Notes: a model not told the origin generated them from the letters alone. 64,000 nt of DNA from Cystobasidiopsis lactophilus (GCA_001599975.1 BCIO01000001.1:1302001-1366000); one strand, 5' to 3'. Shown: positions 28,852 to 41,904, numbered from the stretch's first letter. Program-made: numbers and translations.

Positions 28852-31800
28852 CTAATCTAGCGGAGGGAATTGATGCGGTTGATACGGACCCGCCAAGAGG
28901 TCAAAGACGCCAGTGCCTGTGAGGTTACGTCTGAGCGAACAGTTCCCGGAAGCAGTGAGATGAAGCCAACTCACCTGAACGTGTGACCTTGCCCAGCACG
29001 AGGCTCGATGATGGGTTCTGCACGTCGTCAAAGTCGCCATGAAGCGCCGCGTCGGAGATGACCGCGCCTGTCATCTCGAAGCTCGATTTGAGGAAAGGAC
29101 TGCTGCTGCTGGCCATGCCCATGCGATTGAACGGCTTGTAGCCACCTTCGTGGGTCTGCCCGCGATCTAATAAGCGAAGTTCTCTCAGGAGAAAGGGGCA
29201 GAGGACTTGCCATGTAGTCCGCAATCAAAGTCAGATGGCGCAAGTTGACGCCGATTCCGTAGACTCCGAAGACAGCAGCCACTTCCCGAATCAGGGTCGC
29301 TCGAGCAGCCTCTACGCCGTAGGTTCGCAGCATGCCAGCGATGTCGTTGGATGCCAGGTTTTCCAGGTCGAGCCGCTTGTGCCCCCAGTCCCAGATCTGC
29401 TTCATGTTGGCGCCCTCGGTCGTGATGTACGCCTTGGGGTCCTTCTTTTCGGGAGGGTTGAGGAGGCACCGGTCGATACCAGGAATTTCTCGAACGATGA
29501 CCTTGCGGCAGATGGCCTCAAGAATGCCTACCAGCAGCAGCTTGGGATCACCACTGTGGAACTGCAACCCAAAGTCAGACACGCCGATGGTTAGACTTCT
29601 GGACCAAGCTCACTTCAAGTTTGAAAGTGACGGTTGTGGAATCTTTGAACTCTTCCCAGTCGAACTGGGTGATGAGCCGGCGGCCAGACAGAGACTCTTG
29701 GATGAAGTTCTCCTTGCCATTTTCGAAGTGAAGGCGAGTCGGTGCATCTTCATCGTCGGTAGACTCGTCATCGATCATGTCGCTGTCCACAGACCCATGG
29801 CGAGCCTTGGTCTTCACATCGCCAAATTCGTCCAAGGAGATGTCGTCGCCGCCATCATCGTCGTCTGAGTCCGACTCGTACTCTTGGATGTGCTGGCTCT
29901 GTTGAGCACGCTTCATGTCGCCGTAATCTCCCTCTTCGTCGGCGTCCTCCTCATTCGCGGCCACCCGTCCCCGAGCTTGCTTGGTGACGGCGGCGCCGGC
30001 GGCCTTCTCGGCGGCCCGTTCCGCCTCTTCGTCGTCATCATCGTCCACAGGGCCGTCGGTGTCTTTGCCAGCCGCGATGGGAACATGGGCGGTTCCTACG
30101 TCGGCCAGCTGGACTTGGAGCTGCTTCTGGATCTTCTTGATGCTTGCCTTCAAAGTCGCTTCGAGGAGGGGCAGGAACTTGCGCCCGACGGTTTCGATGA
30201 CTTGCTGCTTCGACGTGCCGTACTCTCCGGTGTACTCGCCTTCCGGATAGAGAATCATGCGGACTTGGTAGACACGTTTGCGGACGCCGGTGTTGAGCGA
30301 GGTGAGCAGCTCCCTCACGGTGATCCGGTCGACGACCTGACTGAGAGAAAGCTTTGTAGCTTGCTTCACGAGCTTCTCTTGCACCTCGGGTGTGATGTTG
30401 GTGAGGAAAGGGATTTTCATGGTCGGCGTGGCTGGCTTGGCCGAGGCATTTTGCAGCACTTCCTTTAGACGCGGGATACCCAGAGTGACATTGGCGGCAC
30501 CGTGGCCAGCCAAATGGAAGGTGTTGAGCGTCATCTGAGTGGAAGGCTCGCCGACACTGGATTCCGACTTCAGCAAGCGGCCAGCGGAAGGACGTCTGAT
30601 TGCGACAACTCACCCTTGCGATGCTAGCAAGCCGACGGCTTCGCCAGGTTCCACCAAGCTGCGAGCATAACGAGCGTACATGAGCTTCATGAAGTCCTTC
30701 GCTGTTGGTAGCGCTTCGGCATCGATCCACTGCGGCCACTCCTTCCGGAGCTTCTTCTTGCTTTGAAGCAACCGAGCCTTGTTCTCGTGTGAATAGGAGA
30801 GAGTGGCGTTATAGAACTGCTCCGAAACACTTCCGAAATGGCGCGAAGGGTCGAGGAGCGATAGAACCGGGCTAGGCTTGCCCTCCTCGGAGTTGAGAAT
30901 CGCTTTGTGGAGGGGCTTGGCCATGTGCTGCTCCATACCGGCTGTCATTGTAGACAGCTTGTACCGCTCTTCGAGCGTGGCTCTGTTGCTGATGGAGAAC
31001 TGTTGGTGGAACGCATGCTGAGATCTTGATTGTCGACAGCAAATTGCACTCACCTCGAACTGGTTCAGATGCTTTTGCTTGGTGACATCAAGTGAGTCCT
31101 CGCCGTAGAGGAACTGCATGACGTCGCCATCCGAGTCGCGCACAGTGTGGTCGTACGCTACTTTAGACCCTTCCAAGTGTTTGATGAGGCAGCGCTGCAG
31201 GTAGCCAGAGCGCGACGTCTTGACGGCCGTATCGATCAACCCTTCTCGACCAGCCATGCAATGGAAGTAGTACTCTTGCGGCTTGATGCCGGTCAAGAAA
31301 CGTTGGGCCACAAAGCCGCCAGAGCGAGGCTGAGTGTCATAAGCACGGAAAGCTGGCAGGGTTTTACCGGAGACCATGGTCGGCACACGTCGTCCTTCTA
31401 GCGCTTGCTGACCCAAGAGGCACGAGATCTGACTGACGTTGACGTTCGAGCCTTTGGCGCCAGAGATGGTCATCAATGCCATGTTGTTGGCAGGGAACTG
31501 CTTGGATAGCTGGGAAGGCAGGCAGGACTCGATGATGCTGGATGTGAGCAGAGATGTTTCGCCCATCATAGCGCGATCCAGCCCGGCTTGCTTTGCGTCG
31601 TCTCGCAACACCTCTTCCAAACGGGTTTGAAGGTTCGCCCTAAGGTCCTTGCCGGTCATGGTGGAATCCTTGAGCTGAACAAAGCCCAGAGCAGCCTTAT
31701 AACCGCGCTCTCGGGCTTGGTTGACCAACTCGGCTCTGGCCTCGTCGCCGGCTGCCGTCAACCGCAAATCGTCAATGCCGCAAGTGAAACCGCGCATTTG

Positions 31801-34800
31801 TAGGTAGAGGGTGAAAAGACGACTGAGGACGCCCAAGAGGCGGCCGGCAGTCTCGGGGCCGTAGAGCTCGTGAACGGAATGGACCAGGCCGTAAGCAGAG
31901 GCACCAAATTGCGACTTGTCCAAGATGCCAGAGACCAGGTAGCCGTCCATGAAGACGACGGAGTCCTCAGCGTCGTGGATGCCCCATCGCTTGGCGGGCA
32001 CCTTTGAGCTGGACCGGAGGTTGAGGCCCTTGAAGTTGGCGGGAGTGATGTTCTTCATCACGGTGGAGATCTAGAGGATTCATCGATTGAAGGATGGTGC
32101 AAGCACTATTGTGGAGGATGACCTACGACTTGCTTGCCCGTCCACAGAGGTCGGGGCTTCCAGATGGCTGGTGGCAGAGTCTGGATGCGCCCTTCCTCGA
32201 GGCGGAGGGAGCCGAAGAGAAGCTGATGGTATTCGTCCCGCTCGAAGAACGTTTCTTTCTTGGTCATGTGCACGCCAGAGACGACGTGATCTTGGATCAA
32301 GCCTCGGATGGGGTCGCCAGACGTCGGCACCAAGTACTGGTTATCGGTGTTGGCAATGTGCCGGGCTTCGGACTGAGCGATCAAGTTTTGTGGAAAATGC
32401 ATGTTCATCTCTGTGAGTGGAAGACACGAATCAGAGTGCTTCTCAGAAAAGAGGACGCCCGCTCACCGTCGCCGTCGAAATCCGCGTTGTACGAGTTGCA
32501 GTTGGCGTAGTGCATGCGCAAGGTCTTCTCGCCTCGAAGCACGCGCACCTTGTGGCACATCATGGAAGGCTTGTGCAACGAAGGCTGTCGGTTGAGGATG
32601 ACAATGTCGCCATTGGTGAGGTGGCGCCAGACCTTCTTGCCGATTTGCGGCTTGCGCTTGGTGATGGGCAGACCCATGTCAGGCCGGTCAGCGTAGGCAG
32701 CTTTGGGGTTGGAGGTCAAGAGCTGGTTGGCAATGGCCTCGCGCTCTTGCTCGCTCTTGCGAGATAGAATCGTCACCTGCCCGTTTTCGTCCTCAACCGC
32801 CACTGCGCCGGGATGCAAGCTGGGGCCGTTCTTCACCAGCTGCGCCATCAAGTCGTGATTGTGATCCGTCACGGGCTCTGGGAAAGTGAGGCGCTTGGCA
32901 AAGACGGGCGGCACGCCGATCTCGTTCGTCTCCAAGTTGATGTCCGGCGAGATGACTGACCGGGCGGCGTAGTTGACTCGTTTGCCCTGTAAGCGATCGC
33001 TATCAATGTCTCATCTTAAACAGGATGAAAGGGAAGGCCGCTCGCCATCATGTGCATTCTGAACAGGCCCTCCTTCTTCTCCAAGACTTGCTTGATGCCC
33101 TCTGGCACCTGCTGGCCGCCCCTGCCCGCATCCGGGTTCTTCGAAGAGTCGATGAACGAGTTGACACAGACTTGAAGTTCGCCTAGGGCGTCCAACAGCT
33201 GGGAGTAGAGCCGATTGCGCTCCTTGTCCAAATCGGCCTGGGCTGCCGGAGTGTCGCCCTTGACGGCCAAGCCTTTCAAGGTCTCTGACCGATCTCGGAT
33301 CTTGACGGTGGTCGCAAGAATGGCGCCGAGCAGGGTGTTTTGCGGGTGCTCGAAGGTGACCTCGCCCATGGTGCTCGCTGGGCGGAAGCGGGTGGGTGGC
33401 ACGCAAACGACGTCCATGAAGAACATGTCCGGATTGTTGGTGGGGACGACTTTGTCGCTGACGGAGAGGTAGAGCGGGCGGTAGTGAGAGCCGAGGCCGC
33501 CGTGGGAGCCGTACATGAGCTCGACGAGCGGCTCCTCGTTGGCGAAGAGGAGGCGGATGTGGGCTTGGAGCTCGTCGGCGAACACGACCCTTTCTTTTTG
33601 CTTGACCTTTGGTTCCTTGGCCGCCTTCTCCTTCTTGGCGCCCTTCTTCGCCGCGGCTTTCGGTGGCGGCGGCATGTCGATCTGGTCGTGGATCAAAGGG
33701 CCGTCAAGGTCCATCAGGTCCTCGCCCTCGGAATCGTCGTCAACTGAGTACTCTTCGTCGTCGGAGGGCGCACTGCGAGCCCCCACGCTGCGGTCGTCGG
33801 CCATGTCCTCGTCGTCGTCCTCCACCCGAAAGCCTTTTGCTCGGGCCGCCGCTGCCCGCTTCTTCGTCCGGTACTCCTCTGCGCCCCGCTTCATGGCCGG
33901 CATGGAGGGCTTGTAGAGGCCCTTGGCGGCGTTGCCCTGGTTTTGCTTCTGAGTGAGCTCGACCTCCATGATTCGGTTCGGGCCGTCTTTTCGGTAGCGG
34001 TGCGACGTCCTGTGGAAAAAAAGATAGCGACGATAAGAACCACTCTTATACAGCAGCAAACGATCTCGAAAACCCACGCTGCACAAGAGCCACAAGCGCC
34101 TTTGCTGAGCGCGTCCCTCAAGATGCCAGAGATGAGCTGCCTCCTGGCTTCGAACGCCGCCCCGCTCTTCAGACCATCCTGGATGCCCGAGTTCTCCGTG
34201 GACCTCATCACGCCGTCCACCCACTCCTGGATCTGCCCGCGCAAGGCCCCGAGGTCGGCCGGCTCGTTCCCTGGGTCGTCGGCCTCCTCGACCTCTTTGG
34301 CTTTGCTTTTGCCTTTGGACTTCTTGTTGTTCTTGGTGTTGGACGCTTTGGACATCAGGATGTCCAGCTCGCGGGACTCGACCAGCAGGCCATTGTTGAG
34401 CAAGTAGAGCTGGGCGGTCACAATGAGGATCTGTATGTTTCGAAACGCATGTGGAATTGAGCAAATGCAATTGTGTATCAAGCAGCCAAGAGACATACGT
34501 ATTGGCGGGAGAGCTTGAAGCGGTGGCAGTACATGCACATGCCGCGAATGAGGATGTACAAGTGCTGCATGAAAAGCGGGTGCAACACTGGCCGGGGCAG
34601 CTCGATGTGGCCGTAGTGGCCCGGGCAGTCAAAGTGGGACAACGAGCAGGTGGCGCAGATGTCCATGCGGTTCGAGGGCCCCAGGCGAGGGTCGTACAGG
34701 CCGCCAGCTGTCGGTCGGTTCAGAGCGTCAAACAAGGTCGGGTTGACGACTTTGAGGACGCTGATCCGCCTCAAGTCCTCCGAGGTGAGGCATGAGAAGG

Positions 34801-34843
34801 ACGTCGACTTGACAGTCGCCGCGATGGCGTTGCTGACGTTCAT
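28852..34843 (-). CDS. RPA190: DNA-directed RNA polymerase I largest subunit (A190)
   Basis: Catalytic subunit of nucleolar RNA polymerase I, which makes the 35S rRNA precursor. Start [20 protein letters not shown]. The clamp zinc motif is [17 protein letters not shown] and the second zinc site CMYCHRF. The Pol I-specific acidic/Lys insert (near 33580-33830) is followed by the core. The active-site Mg-binding loop NADFDGD is at about 32470-32490. Then come the funnel and bridge-helix regions (FDALNRP and [20 protein letters not shown] are landmarks), and an acidic jaw insert ([20 protein letters not shown]) typical of A190. The end is [20 protein letters not shown]. About nine short introns; roughly 1,700 residues, the family length. 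Neighbours are unrelated housekeeping genes. Confidence 0.96.
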
Positions 34844-35103
34844 CGCTCCGTTCTCTCTCGCTTGCCTCCAAAAAAATTTCAGCGTCGCTCAAGCGTGAAA
34901 ACAAGCCGCGGGCTCAGAATTTGTGGGTGTCGCTGTGAAGGGGCAAGGTTGGCACTGTGTACAGCGCTGTTGTGTAAACGGCTCAAGACAGGCCAGGGAA
35001 GAAAGCCACAATTGCATTAGGCTTGAGAGCGTCCCTCCGAAGCCTGCGACCCTTCCGCACATTTTGGTGAATACACACACATACGGCCGCCACCACTCTC
35101 TAG

Positions 35104-35905
35104 CTACTCGTCGTCCGCATCGTCAGCCTGGTTAGGTCGAGCGGCCTGTGCAGAAGGAAGCACGAGATCAGCCGAATAACTGAAGGAGTGAGTGACCCAA
35201 ACGCACAACGTATTCGGTGTCCGCCGAGCCTCTGCACCGTTGATCCCTTCGTCAGCCAAATCAGAGCTAATGTCACTGGGAGGACACTTGCAATAGAGCC
35301 TTCTTGAGGCCATCAGCGGGATAGGTGCGGGCGATCTGTGCAGTGAGCTCAACCAGAGCTCTTTGAGCTATAAGTGAGGAGGCAGCAACGCACCAATGGT
35401 CTATCAGGCTTGGTCTTGTAGATGGTGTAGGTGACGGCGGCCATGGTGACGGCGGCGACGGAGAGGTAGGCGAGCGCCTGGCGGCCTGGGAAGTTTGGGT
35501 GCACGTCCGGCCCCCACATCGTCTGGATGTCGTCGTTCTCTGCGATCTGTACACAGCATTCATCTCCAACATCAGAATTTGGCCAGTGTAGACTGATGAA
35601 GAGGGGAGGCAGGCGCACGAATTCCTCTGGGTTCATTCTGTTTTCGGAGTGTGTGCAATGAGCCTGCAGTCCTCGCCGGCAGCTAAGAGGGGCCACGCGC
35701 ACCTGTCCTGCTCATCCCACCATCCAGCTTTGGCCGGGCGCAGCTGCCTGCTCTGGCCAGCGACTGAAGGGTAGCCCAAGCCAGCGAGTTGCGGGTCGGC
35801 GTCCGCGCCCGAATCGACAATCACGGCCGGCGCGCTCGCTGTCGTCGATGCAAACCGCCTCGCAGCGACCACCCGGGGTGCCCGCGCCAACACTCTAGCC
35901 AGCAT
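35104..35905 (-). CDS. Mitochondrial complex I accessory subunit, NDUFB8/ASHI type
   Basis: Membrane-arm subunit of NADH:ubiquinone oxidoreductase. Presequence MLARVLARAPRVVAARRFAS is Arg-rich without acidic residues. The mature part has the family blocks GYPSVAGQSRQLRPAKAGWW with DEQDR, then (after two introns) MNPEEFIAENDDIQTMWGPD, one transmembrane helix (ALAYLSVAAVTMAAVTYTIY), KTKPDRPL, and ARTYPADGLKKALL. The last exon ends PNQADDADDE. The last joint may be a single intron of about 155 bases or two shorter ones. The presence of complex I rules out yeasts such as Saccharomyces. Start ATG at 35905; further upstream codons are not ATG. Confidence 0.82.
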
Positions 35906-36143
35906 GATGATTGTCTGGGCCCAAGCCGCCCTTTGCCGTCTGGCGCTCACGGGGGGTCAACTTCCGACCCCCCTTGCCTCTTGCTTTTGGGTGGTGGCGA
36001 AGAATTTGCGCAGAGCTCAGGCGCAGAAATGACAAGCACCAAAGAGAGTCGATTGATTTGTTTCATTACAATGGGCTTTGCACGGGGATTCCTGAGCCAA
36101 ATCACCCAGATCTCTGAGGTTGAAGATGTTGGCAGCAAGCACT

Positions 36144-38298
36144 CTAAACGTGCTCGGTGGTTGCCTTTTCGGTAGCGGTCGACTCGCGAGGTGCGTTGTT
36201 GGTGGACGAGCCTTTTGCGATCATGTGTTGGCCGACTCGTTCGCGGGTGGCGGCATGGCCAGTGGCGATGAGGTCGCGGTTCCACCGGAAGGACTTTCGG
36301 GCTGGCACGTTGTCTTGGAACATCTGGTTGATCTCTTCGAGGCTGAGTCCCGACATTTCCGGCACAAAGAGATACACAAAGGCGGCGGCCGCAAAGTCTG
36401 GGGAGCCAGCATGAGAACGGAAATGTGAAAGAACAGGTGCTCGCAGACACTCACTGGCTCCAAAGAAGACGAAGCCATATTTCGGACCACTACGCATGGG
36501 AAGGAGTATCAGCGAACGAGCAAAGGAGAAAAGGTCTCGTGAGAAACGCACATATTTGCCGCGATGTACGGGCTAAAGAAGCTCAAGAGAAAGTTCCACG
36601 TCCAGTTGCTGGCAGCAACCTGATATGATCAAGTACGAATGAGATGGAGTGAAAGACTCGCAATCAGGGTGGAGCTTACAAAGGACAGCTGCTTTGCTTT
36701 TGTGCGCAATGGCGCGATTTCCGCTGTGTTCACCCATCTGAAGTTGGACCTGAGCAATCATAGAATGGCAACAAAGACGCAAAATTTACCCTCCCGGGCC
36801 CCAGCTGCAGCCATAGGCCAAAACTGCACGCGCCAATGAGACCGGACCGGCCGACTTCCCAAGAATGCTCACCGAATATGCAAATGACGAAGACGTATCC
36901 AGAAGCAGCAGCTTTCTTTGGGGTTAAAGCTGGAAGCGGAATCAGCATTCAGAAATGCAGTAAAACTTCGGCGACTCACTAGAGTCATTGTTCGGGTACA
37001 GTGCATAGGCGCCAATGACCGCGTAAAGCACTGCAGAGCCGGTTAGATCTTGAAAGTAGCCAATATGAGGCAGCTCACTGTAAGAAAGACCCATTACCAA
37101 AGCGCCAGCGATCATGGTTCGACGCCGACCGAAGCGATCTAGGCAGTACAGGCCGGGGAAGGTGCCGACCATATCGAGTAGCCCAAAGATGATTTGACTC
37201 TTGTAGGAGTCGATGGAAGGGTTAATACCTTGGAAAATTGAGGTGCCGTAGTAGAAGATGAAGCTGGTTTGAGTCGGTTAGAGGTGGAAGCAAGATTTGA
37301 CCGAAGGCGGTGGGGGGACTCACTTGGCTCCAGTCAACTGCTGGAAAGACTGGACACACATGCCAATCAAGGTACGCTGACCAGTTTTCAGGCTGCTTCT
37401 AAAATCGAAGCAGTCGAGATAGCTGGCGGAAGAGTGCTTCTCCTCCTCAATCTTCTCCTCGATCTCGGTGACAGTCTCTTGCACAAAAGGGTCATCCTCA
37501 TCCATCGCGTGCATGGAAGCCACCACTTTGACGGCCATCTCCCTGTCGCCGTGCAGAATGGATTCTCTTGGCGATTTGGGGAGGAACGGCGTCCCGGCGC
37601 AAAGAATCAGACCCCAGACAAGTTGCAAAGCGATTGGAATCTTGTATGATGCCACTCCGTCGATCGATTTTGTCCCGTAGTCGACGCAGTAGGCGACAAG
37701 AATGCCGAGCGTGATGTCGATCTGATAGAAGGAGACGAAGGCGCCTCTAAGCGCTTTTGGAGCCACTTCGCCTTGGTATAACGGTACTAGGGCGGACAGT
37801 GCGCCCACTCCAAAGCTAAAAATCGGGTCAGTTGACGTTCATGGTGCAACCATGCGAGCGAGCTCACCCTGCCAAAAACCGTCCTGCAAGGAATGCGCCC
37901 AACATATCATAGGGTGCCACCTGAACAATGACTCCAATGATAAACACAACAGAAACGGCGAAGATGGCCGCTCGGCGACCCAGAAAGTCGGCGAGTGGGA
38001 CCCCAAGCAAGGCGCCAGCAAAAGCACCCGCGCTGAGCAGACTGGTGATGACGGCTTGTCTCCCGGTAGAAAGAGAGTAAGAGTCGGTCGCAGCATCGTA
38101 GACGCCGAAAGACTTCTTGAACGGCGGCATAACGAGGCATCCTCTGTTTCGATTCTTTGGCACTTGCTGTAAACCGTAATACAGGACTTACGACACATAG
38201 CCGATGTCAAATCCAAAGACATACCCGCCCATTGAAACAAATAGCGTCACGAAGACGGCCTTCAGAGCCACAGGCTCGCCTTGCCAGGTCACCCGCAT
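36144..38298 (-). CDS. Sugar transporter (MFS, hexose-transporter family)
   Basis: 12-TM plasma-membrane sugar carrier. Start MRVTWQGEPVALKAVFVTLF, TM1 with GGYVFGFDIGYVS. Motifs follow in order: GVPLADFLGRRAAIF (motif A between TM2 and TM3), AGRFLAG, VPLYQGEVAPKALRGAFVSF (RG motif), FLPKSPRESI (the PESPR-like motif after TM6), QSFQQLTGA in TM7, DRFGRRRTM between TM8 and TM9, and VPEMSGLSLEEINQMF after TM12. The tail is polar and ends ATEKATTEHV. About nine introns. The QLTG motif and PKSPRE support monosaccharide transport; the substrate cannot be fixed. It lies upstream of and parallel to the oxidoreductase and hydrolase genes. Confidence 0.92.
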
Positions 38299-38988
38299 GA
38301 TTCGATTTGCTTTGGAAGTCGTTGATGGAGTTGTTCTGTTCTGGGAGTCGATGCAAGGAAGAGAATATCTTCTCGCAGTCGAGAGAAATCTGGGGCCCCT
38401 TGTGGAGAGAACTGGGAAGCATACGAGAGGCCACGCTTCGCGCAGGCCAGGAAAAGAGAATGACATCAGATCATCAAGGGCAAAGAGGGCTGGATTGTCT
38501 AATAATGCGCAGCAGCATGGTGGATGAACTGTTGATGCACTACCAAATCACTGCCGAAGGGCGAACAGACTTGAGCTGGGGCCGAAAGGAGCATGAGGAG
38601 CCAACCATGCGGATGCCCTGCGACAGGTCTAAGGCGGCCGCGACCGGGCTCTTTTGCTAGTCATATATAACACTAAGACACGGAGCCAGCATGAGCACTA
38701 CACGAGCGGAACCAGGAAGAGAAATGGAGCAGAGTGTTGAAAGCGGCGGCGGCGTTCTTTCTCGGAGGAGCGGACTCTGAGGCTCGGCACACAGACACCG
38801 TCGCAGAGGAGTACTATTCATAGAATCTGCACCTAGAAACAGAACTGTTGCGGTCGTAGAGCAGGCAGAAGGCGCCTAGAACTATCGGTGGTCGTGGGGC
38901 AAAGATTCACGCCAGAGTGAGTGGCAAAAAGCAATTATGTCTTATGCAGTCGTGGTGGGATTGGGAACGATAGTGTACAAGATGTCGT
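38299..38988. other. Upstream region of the sugar transporter
   Basis: 690 bases between two minus-strand genes. It should hold the transporter promoter; ATATATAA lies near 38660 and CCCCT (stress- or glucose-type element) near 38397. No supported gene on either strand. Confidence 0.45.
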
Positions 38989-41026
38989 TCAAAACGAGAA
39001 CGACTCGGAATGGATGCTGGCCACGTCCAATCCCTTCGCGCTCAGCAGCTCAGACATCGCGCTCCGAAAGGCGCCCGTGCCGCAAATAAATGCTTCTCTT
39101 TCGGTCAGATCCGAGAACGCTTCTGAATCAAAAGACTTGAGCCGGCCCGTAAACCGAGAGAGGTGAGGCGAGGTGGTCGCGAAAGGCGAGCCTTCGGCGT
39201 TCGAGATGTAAACCAGCGTCTCTATCTTGTTGCTCGCCGGCCTCGTCTCTTGGATCAATTTCTCGAAATGAGGGAGGTCGTCCATTCGACAGACTAGCAC
39301 CAGCTGGATATCGGCATCGGGAGGGAGCTGGCGCATGAAGCTGAGGAAGGGAGACAACCCGATGCCGGCCGCCAGCCAGAGCTGCTTGCTGGATTTGGAC
39401 TGCTGAGGAGTGAAGTGACCAGTCACTCCGAGGATGGGAAAGGTGAGTGCTGTCGGTCCTTCGAACTGGCCGTCGTTTCGCTCGTTGACTGCTTGGCCGA
39501 ACATGAACAGCATCGGGGTGATGGCGCCGTCGGGCTTCTTCCGCATGGTAATTTCCATCTCTGTTCGGCCCTCTGAGCGAGTCCAGCCGGAAATAGTCCA
39601 GCTCCTGACACCGTCACTGATGTGGGCAGAATTTAGTGTTCCTTCGCCTACGGTTTGAGAGAGAAACGCACTCGTTGAGGATCTTTTCGTAGCCTCGAGG
39701 CGCCATATGCCTATATTGACGGGCAGCGGGGTTGAGGAGGGCAGAGCAGTCCAAAATTGCGTATTGCCCCGGCTGGTAGGCGATGCTGTCAGCCCCTTCC
39801 ATCTCAAAGGTGAACACGGCCAGGTCTTCGGAAAGTTGCCGGAACGACTTCCATCGCGCTTGCGCCAGGCCGGACACCTTGGAGTCGTACCCGGACTCGG
39901 GTTCGACGTTCAAATACCGTAATGGCGGGTTGTAGATGGAGAATTCTGTCGGACCGCGCTGAGCCAGAGGAAGTGAGTTGTTGACCAAACGGTATCCGGT
40001 GACCAGGATCTCCGTAAGGCCATGAACTGAGCGCATTTTGGCCTTCGCATCGGCCGCAAAGTATTGATGAACGTCGCCTGTCACGTAGAGAACATTGCCA
40101 GTTGTCCAGTCTGGGAAAACGAGGCCAGCGTGTGGGTTAGAGACGATGTTGCCGATGCTTTGCATGAGTCGGTTGCCACTGAAGTCGGGAAGGTAGATTT
40201 GATTTTTGGTCGTCGGATGAACCCGCACGAAGCCAGTCGGGCCTCCTCGGTGGTTCATGCCAAGGTGCGACTCCTCGGGGTGATCTTTTGGAAGGTAGGC
40301 GGTGGCAATATAGACGGCGTCCGCGAGGGCAATGTGGTCGAGGACCGCTTGGGGCAGAGCTTCAGACGCTGGGTGATGGTCGTCCTGCGCGACAATGACC
40401 GGAGTTCGACCGGGGCAAGCCACCACGTCGCGGATGTTGATGTATTTCTGCCGCATGCTTCAGATATGGGACGTAGACAGACAGAATAGCTCCAGACTCA
40501 CAGGACAGTTGCCCAGTGCAGAATTGATGGCAAAGTCCAGCACCGTCTCTTCGCCTTGCACTTCGAACTCCCGAAGATAGCCTCCAAACTTGTTGCGCCG
40601 CCGATTGGACAACTCCACGCCTACGCCTGCCATCAAGCCAGTGCCATCTGGGTGGCCCAACAAGTTGTCCCGGGCCGGGTCTGCCTCGCCAAACTTGACG
40701 CGCATAGATAGAGAGTATCGGTCTGGTGAGGAAATGAAGTTGCGCTGCCCCTCGGCGCCGTGCAAGATGGACGCCCAAGGCCGGTCTTCTTGGTCCAAGG
40801 TGGCGATGGCAACAAAGTTCAGCGAGGAATGGAACTCGCCTGCTCTCTAAGCATTCAACAGACTGATTACAGCGCGGGATAGGTGGTACTCACGATGCTG
40901 GCCGTCCATTGCGCCCTCGATGGCCTTGTAGCCTGACCGCATGGCTTCTTTCCAGCCAAGCGCATCTTGCGCGGCCACCTCCCCTTCATGCCAATGTTCT
41001 ACTGGGATGTAACGGATGCCTGGCAT
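38989..41026 (-). CDS. Fused oxidoreductase: PNPOx-like FMN domain plus ferredoxin-NADP reductase domain
   Basis: Two flavin-linked modules in one protein. The N-terminal half (MPGIRYIPVEHWHEGEVAAQ..., HSSLNFVAIATLDQEDRPWA, GFVRVHPTTKNQIYLPDFSG, GLVFPDWTTGNVLYVTGDVH) looks like a pyridoxamine-phosphate-oxidase-type split barrel. The C-terminal half (EMEGADSIAYQPGQYAILDC, RSWTISGWTRSE, LWLAAGIGLSPFLSFMRQL, AFICGTGAFRSAM) is a ferredoxin-reductase fold with the GxGxxP nucleotide motif and the C-terminal CGTGAF. It has no 2Fe-2S ferredoxin domain at the C-terminus. Likely an NAD(P)H-dependent flavin oxidoreductase; substrate unknown. Start at ATG 41026; the frame continues upstream but without ATG. 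Introns are near 40880, 40490 and 39650. It is next to two epoxide-hydrolase-like genes on the same strand. Confidence 0.85.
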
Positions 41027-41445
41027 ACTTGTAGACCGGAAGCTTGAGGGCCAAAGTTCGGCTAGTTGATGCGGAGAGCGAGGGTCGAATTTCGCAGCGA
41101 GGGAGCCTGCAGTGCTGTATAGGGCGATGAAAGCGCAGAGGCGCGATGTCAAACCTGAAATGGTCGATGCTATTCAAGAGGTCGGAACGGGCACGGCGAG
41201 CCTCACAGCGTCATCGTTGAGGCGAGAGGAGCTATTGGTCAGCATTTTTGGGCGAGGCATGATGTGGCGTGTGGCGAGTTTTGCCACGGTTTCAATTGAT
41301 AATAGAACTACGAGGCCTAATGTCCATAGCTTCGACAAGCGTGGTAAGAATCGGATTCTAACGCCTTCCATTTTGCCACCGTCGGAGGGCAAACCGTGAG
41401 CCACCAACCGCACGCCGACTGCTTGTCCGAGACCAAAGGCCGCTC
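41027..41445. other. Spacer upstream of the oxidoreductase
   Basis: 419 bases holding the oxidoreductase promoter and the 3' flank of the first hydrolase-like gene. No supported gene. Confidence 0.4.
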
Positions 41446-41904
41446 CTACAGACTGATGCCCAAGCTCTGCTTAACCAGAGACAGGTCGACGTAGTCACGG
41501 TACGCCGCCAATTTGCCGCCTCGCACTTCCAGGATGCCCATCACCAAGATGTCGCCGACTCGCCCGTCCATCCCCGTCAGGCGATCCACCCTCTCGATCA
41601 GCACTTTGCCATCTGAAGTCGAAGCGATGTGCAGTGGGAACGACTCGAGCGAGAACGAGGCGAAGAGGGTGTTGAACGCCTCGGCGATTTGTTGGATGCC
41701 TTGAGCAGGCGGCGAGCCAGGGTGCAAGGTGGCCACCGCATCAGGCGAAAAGTATTGCTGGATGAAGGCTTCACAGCCATCTCCGTGGGTCGATGCGGCT
41801 TTGAAGCCTCCAAGGAAATTGAGCACCAGCTGTTCCGCCGGGTTCGAAGGCGTGGGATCTTGAGGCGAAGCAAACGACGGCTTGACAAATGGTAGGCTGT
41901 TCAT
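41446..41904 (-). CDS. Limonene-epoxide-hydrolase-like (SnoaL fold) protein, altered active site
   Basis: Intronless 152-residue cone-barrel protein. Motifs: EQLVLNFLGGFKAASTHGDG, YFSPDAVATLHPGSPP, IERVDRLTG, ILVMGILEVRGGKLAAYRDY. In limonene-1,2-epoxide hydrolases the catalytic set is Asp-Arg-Asp (here ERVDR and RDY, both kept) plus Tyr and Asn that position the water. Those lie in a VYxNMP-type segment, which here reads VATLHP, so Tyr and Asn are missing. The neighbour at 42345 keeps both. It may therefore be a non-hydrolytic or differently specific member. The start MNSLPFVKPSF at 41904 is ATG; a GTGAGC donor just upstream suggests a leader intron. Confidence 0.75.
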   Translation of the reverse strand: MNSLPFVKPSFASPQDPTPSNPAEQLVLNFLGGFKAASTHGDGCEAFIQQYFSPDAVATLHPGSPPAQGIQQIAEAFNTLFASFSLESFPLHIASTSDGKVLIERVDRLTGMDGRVGDILVMGILEVRGGKLAAYRDYVDLSLVKQSLGISL

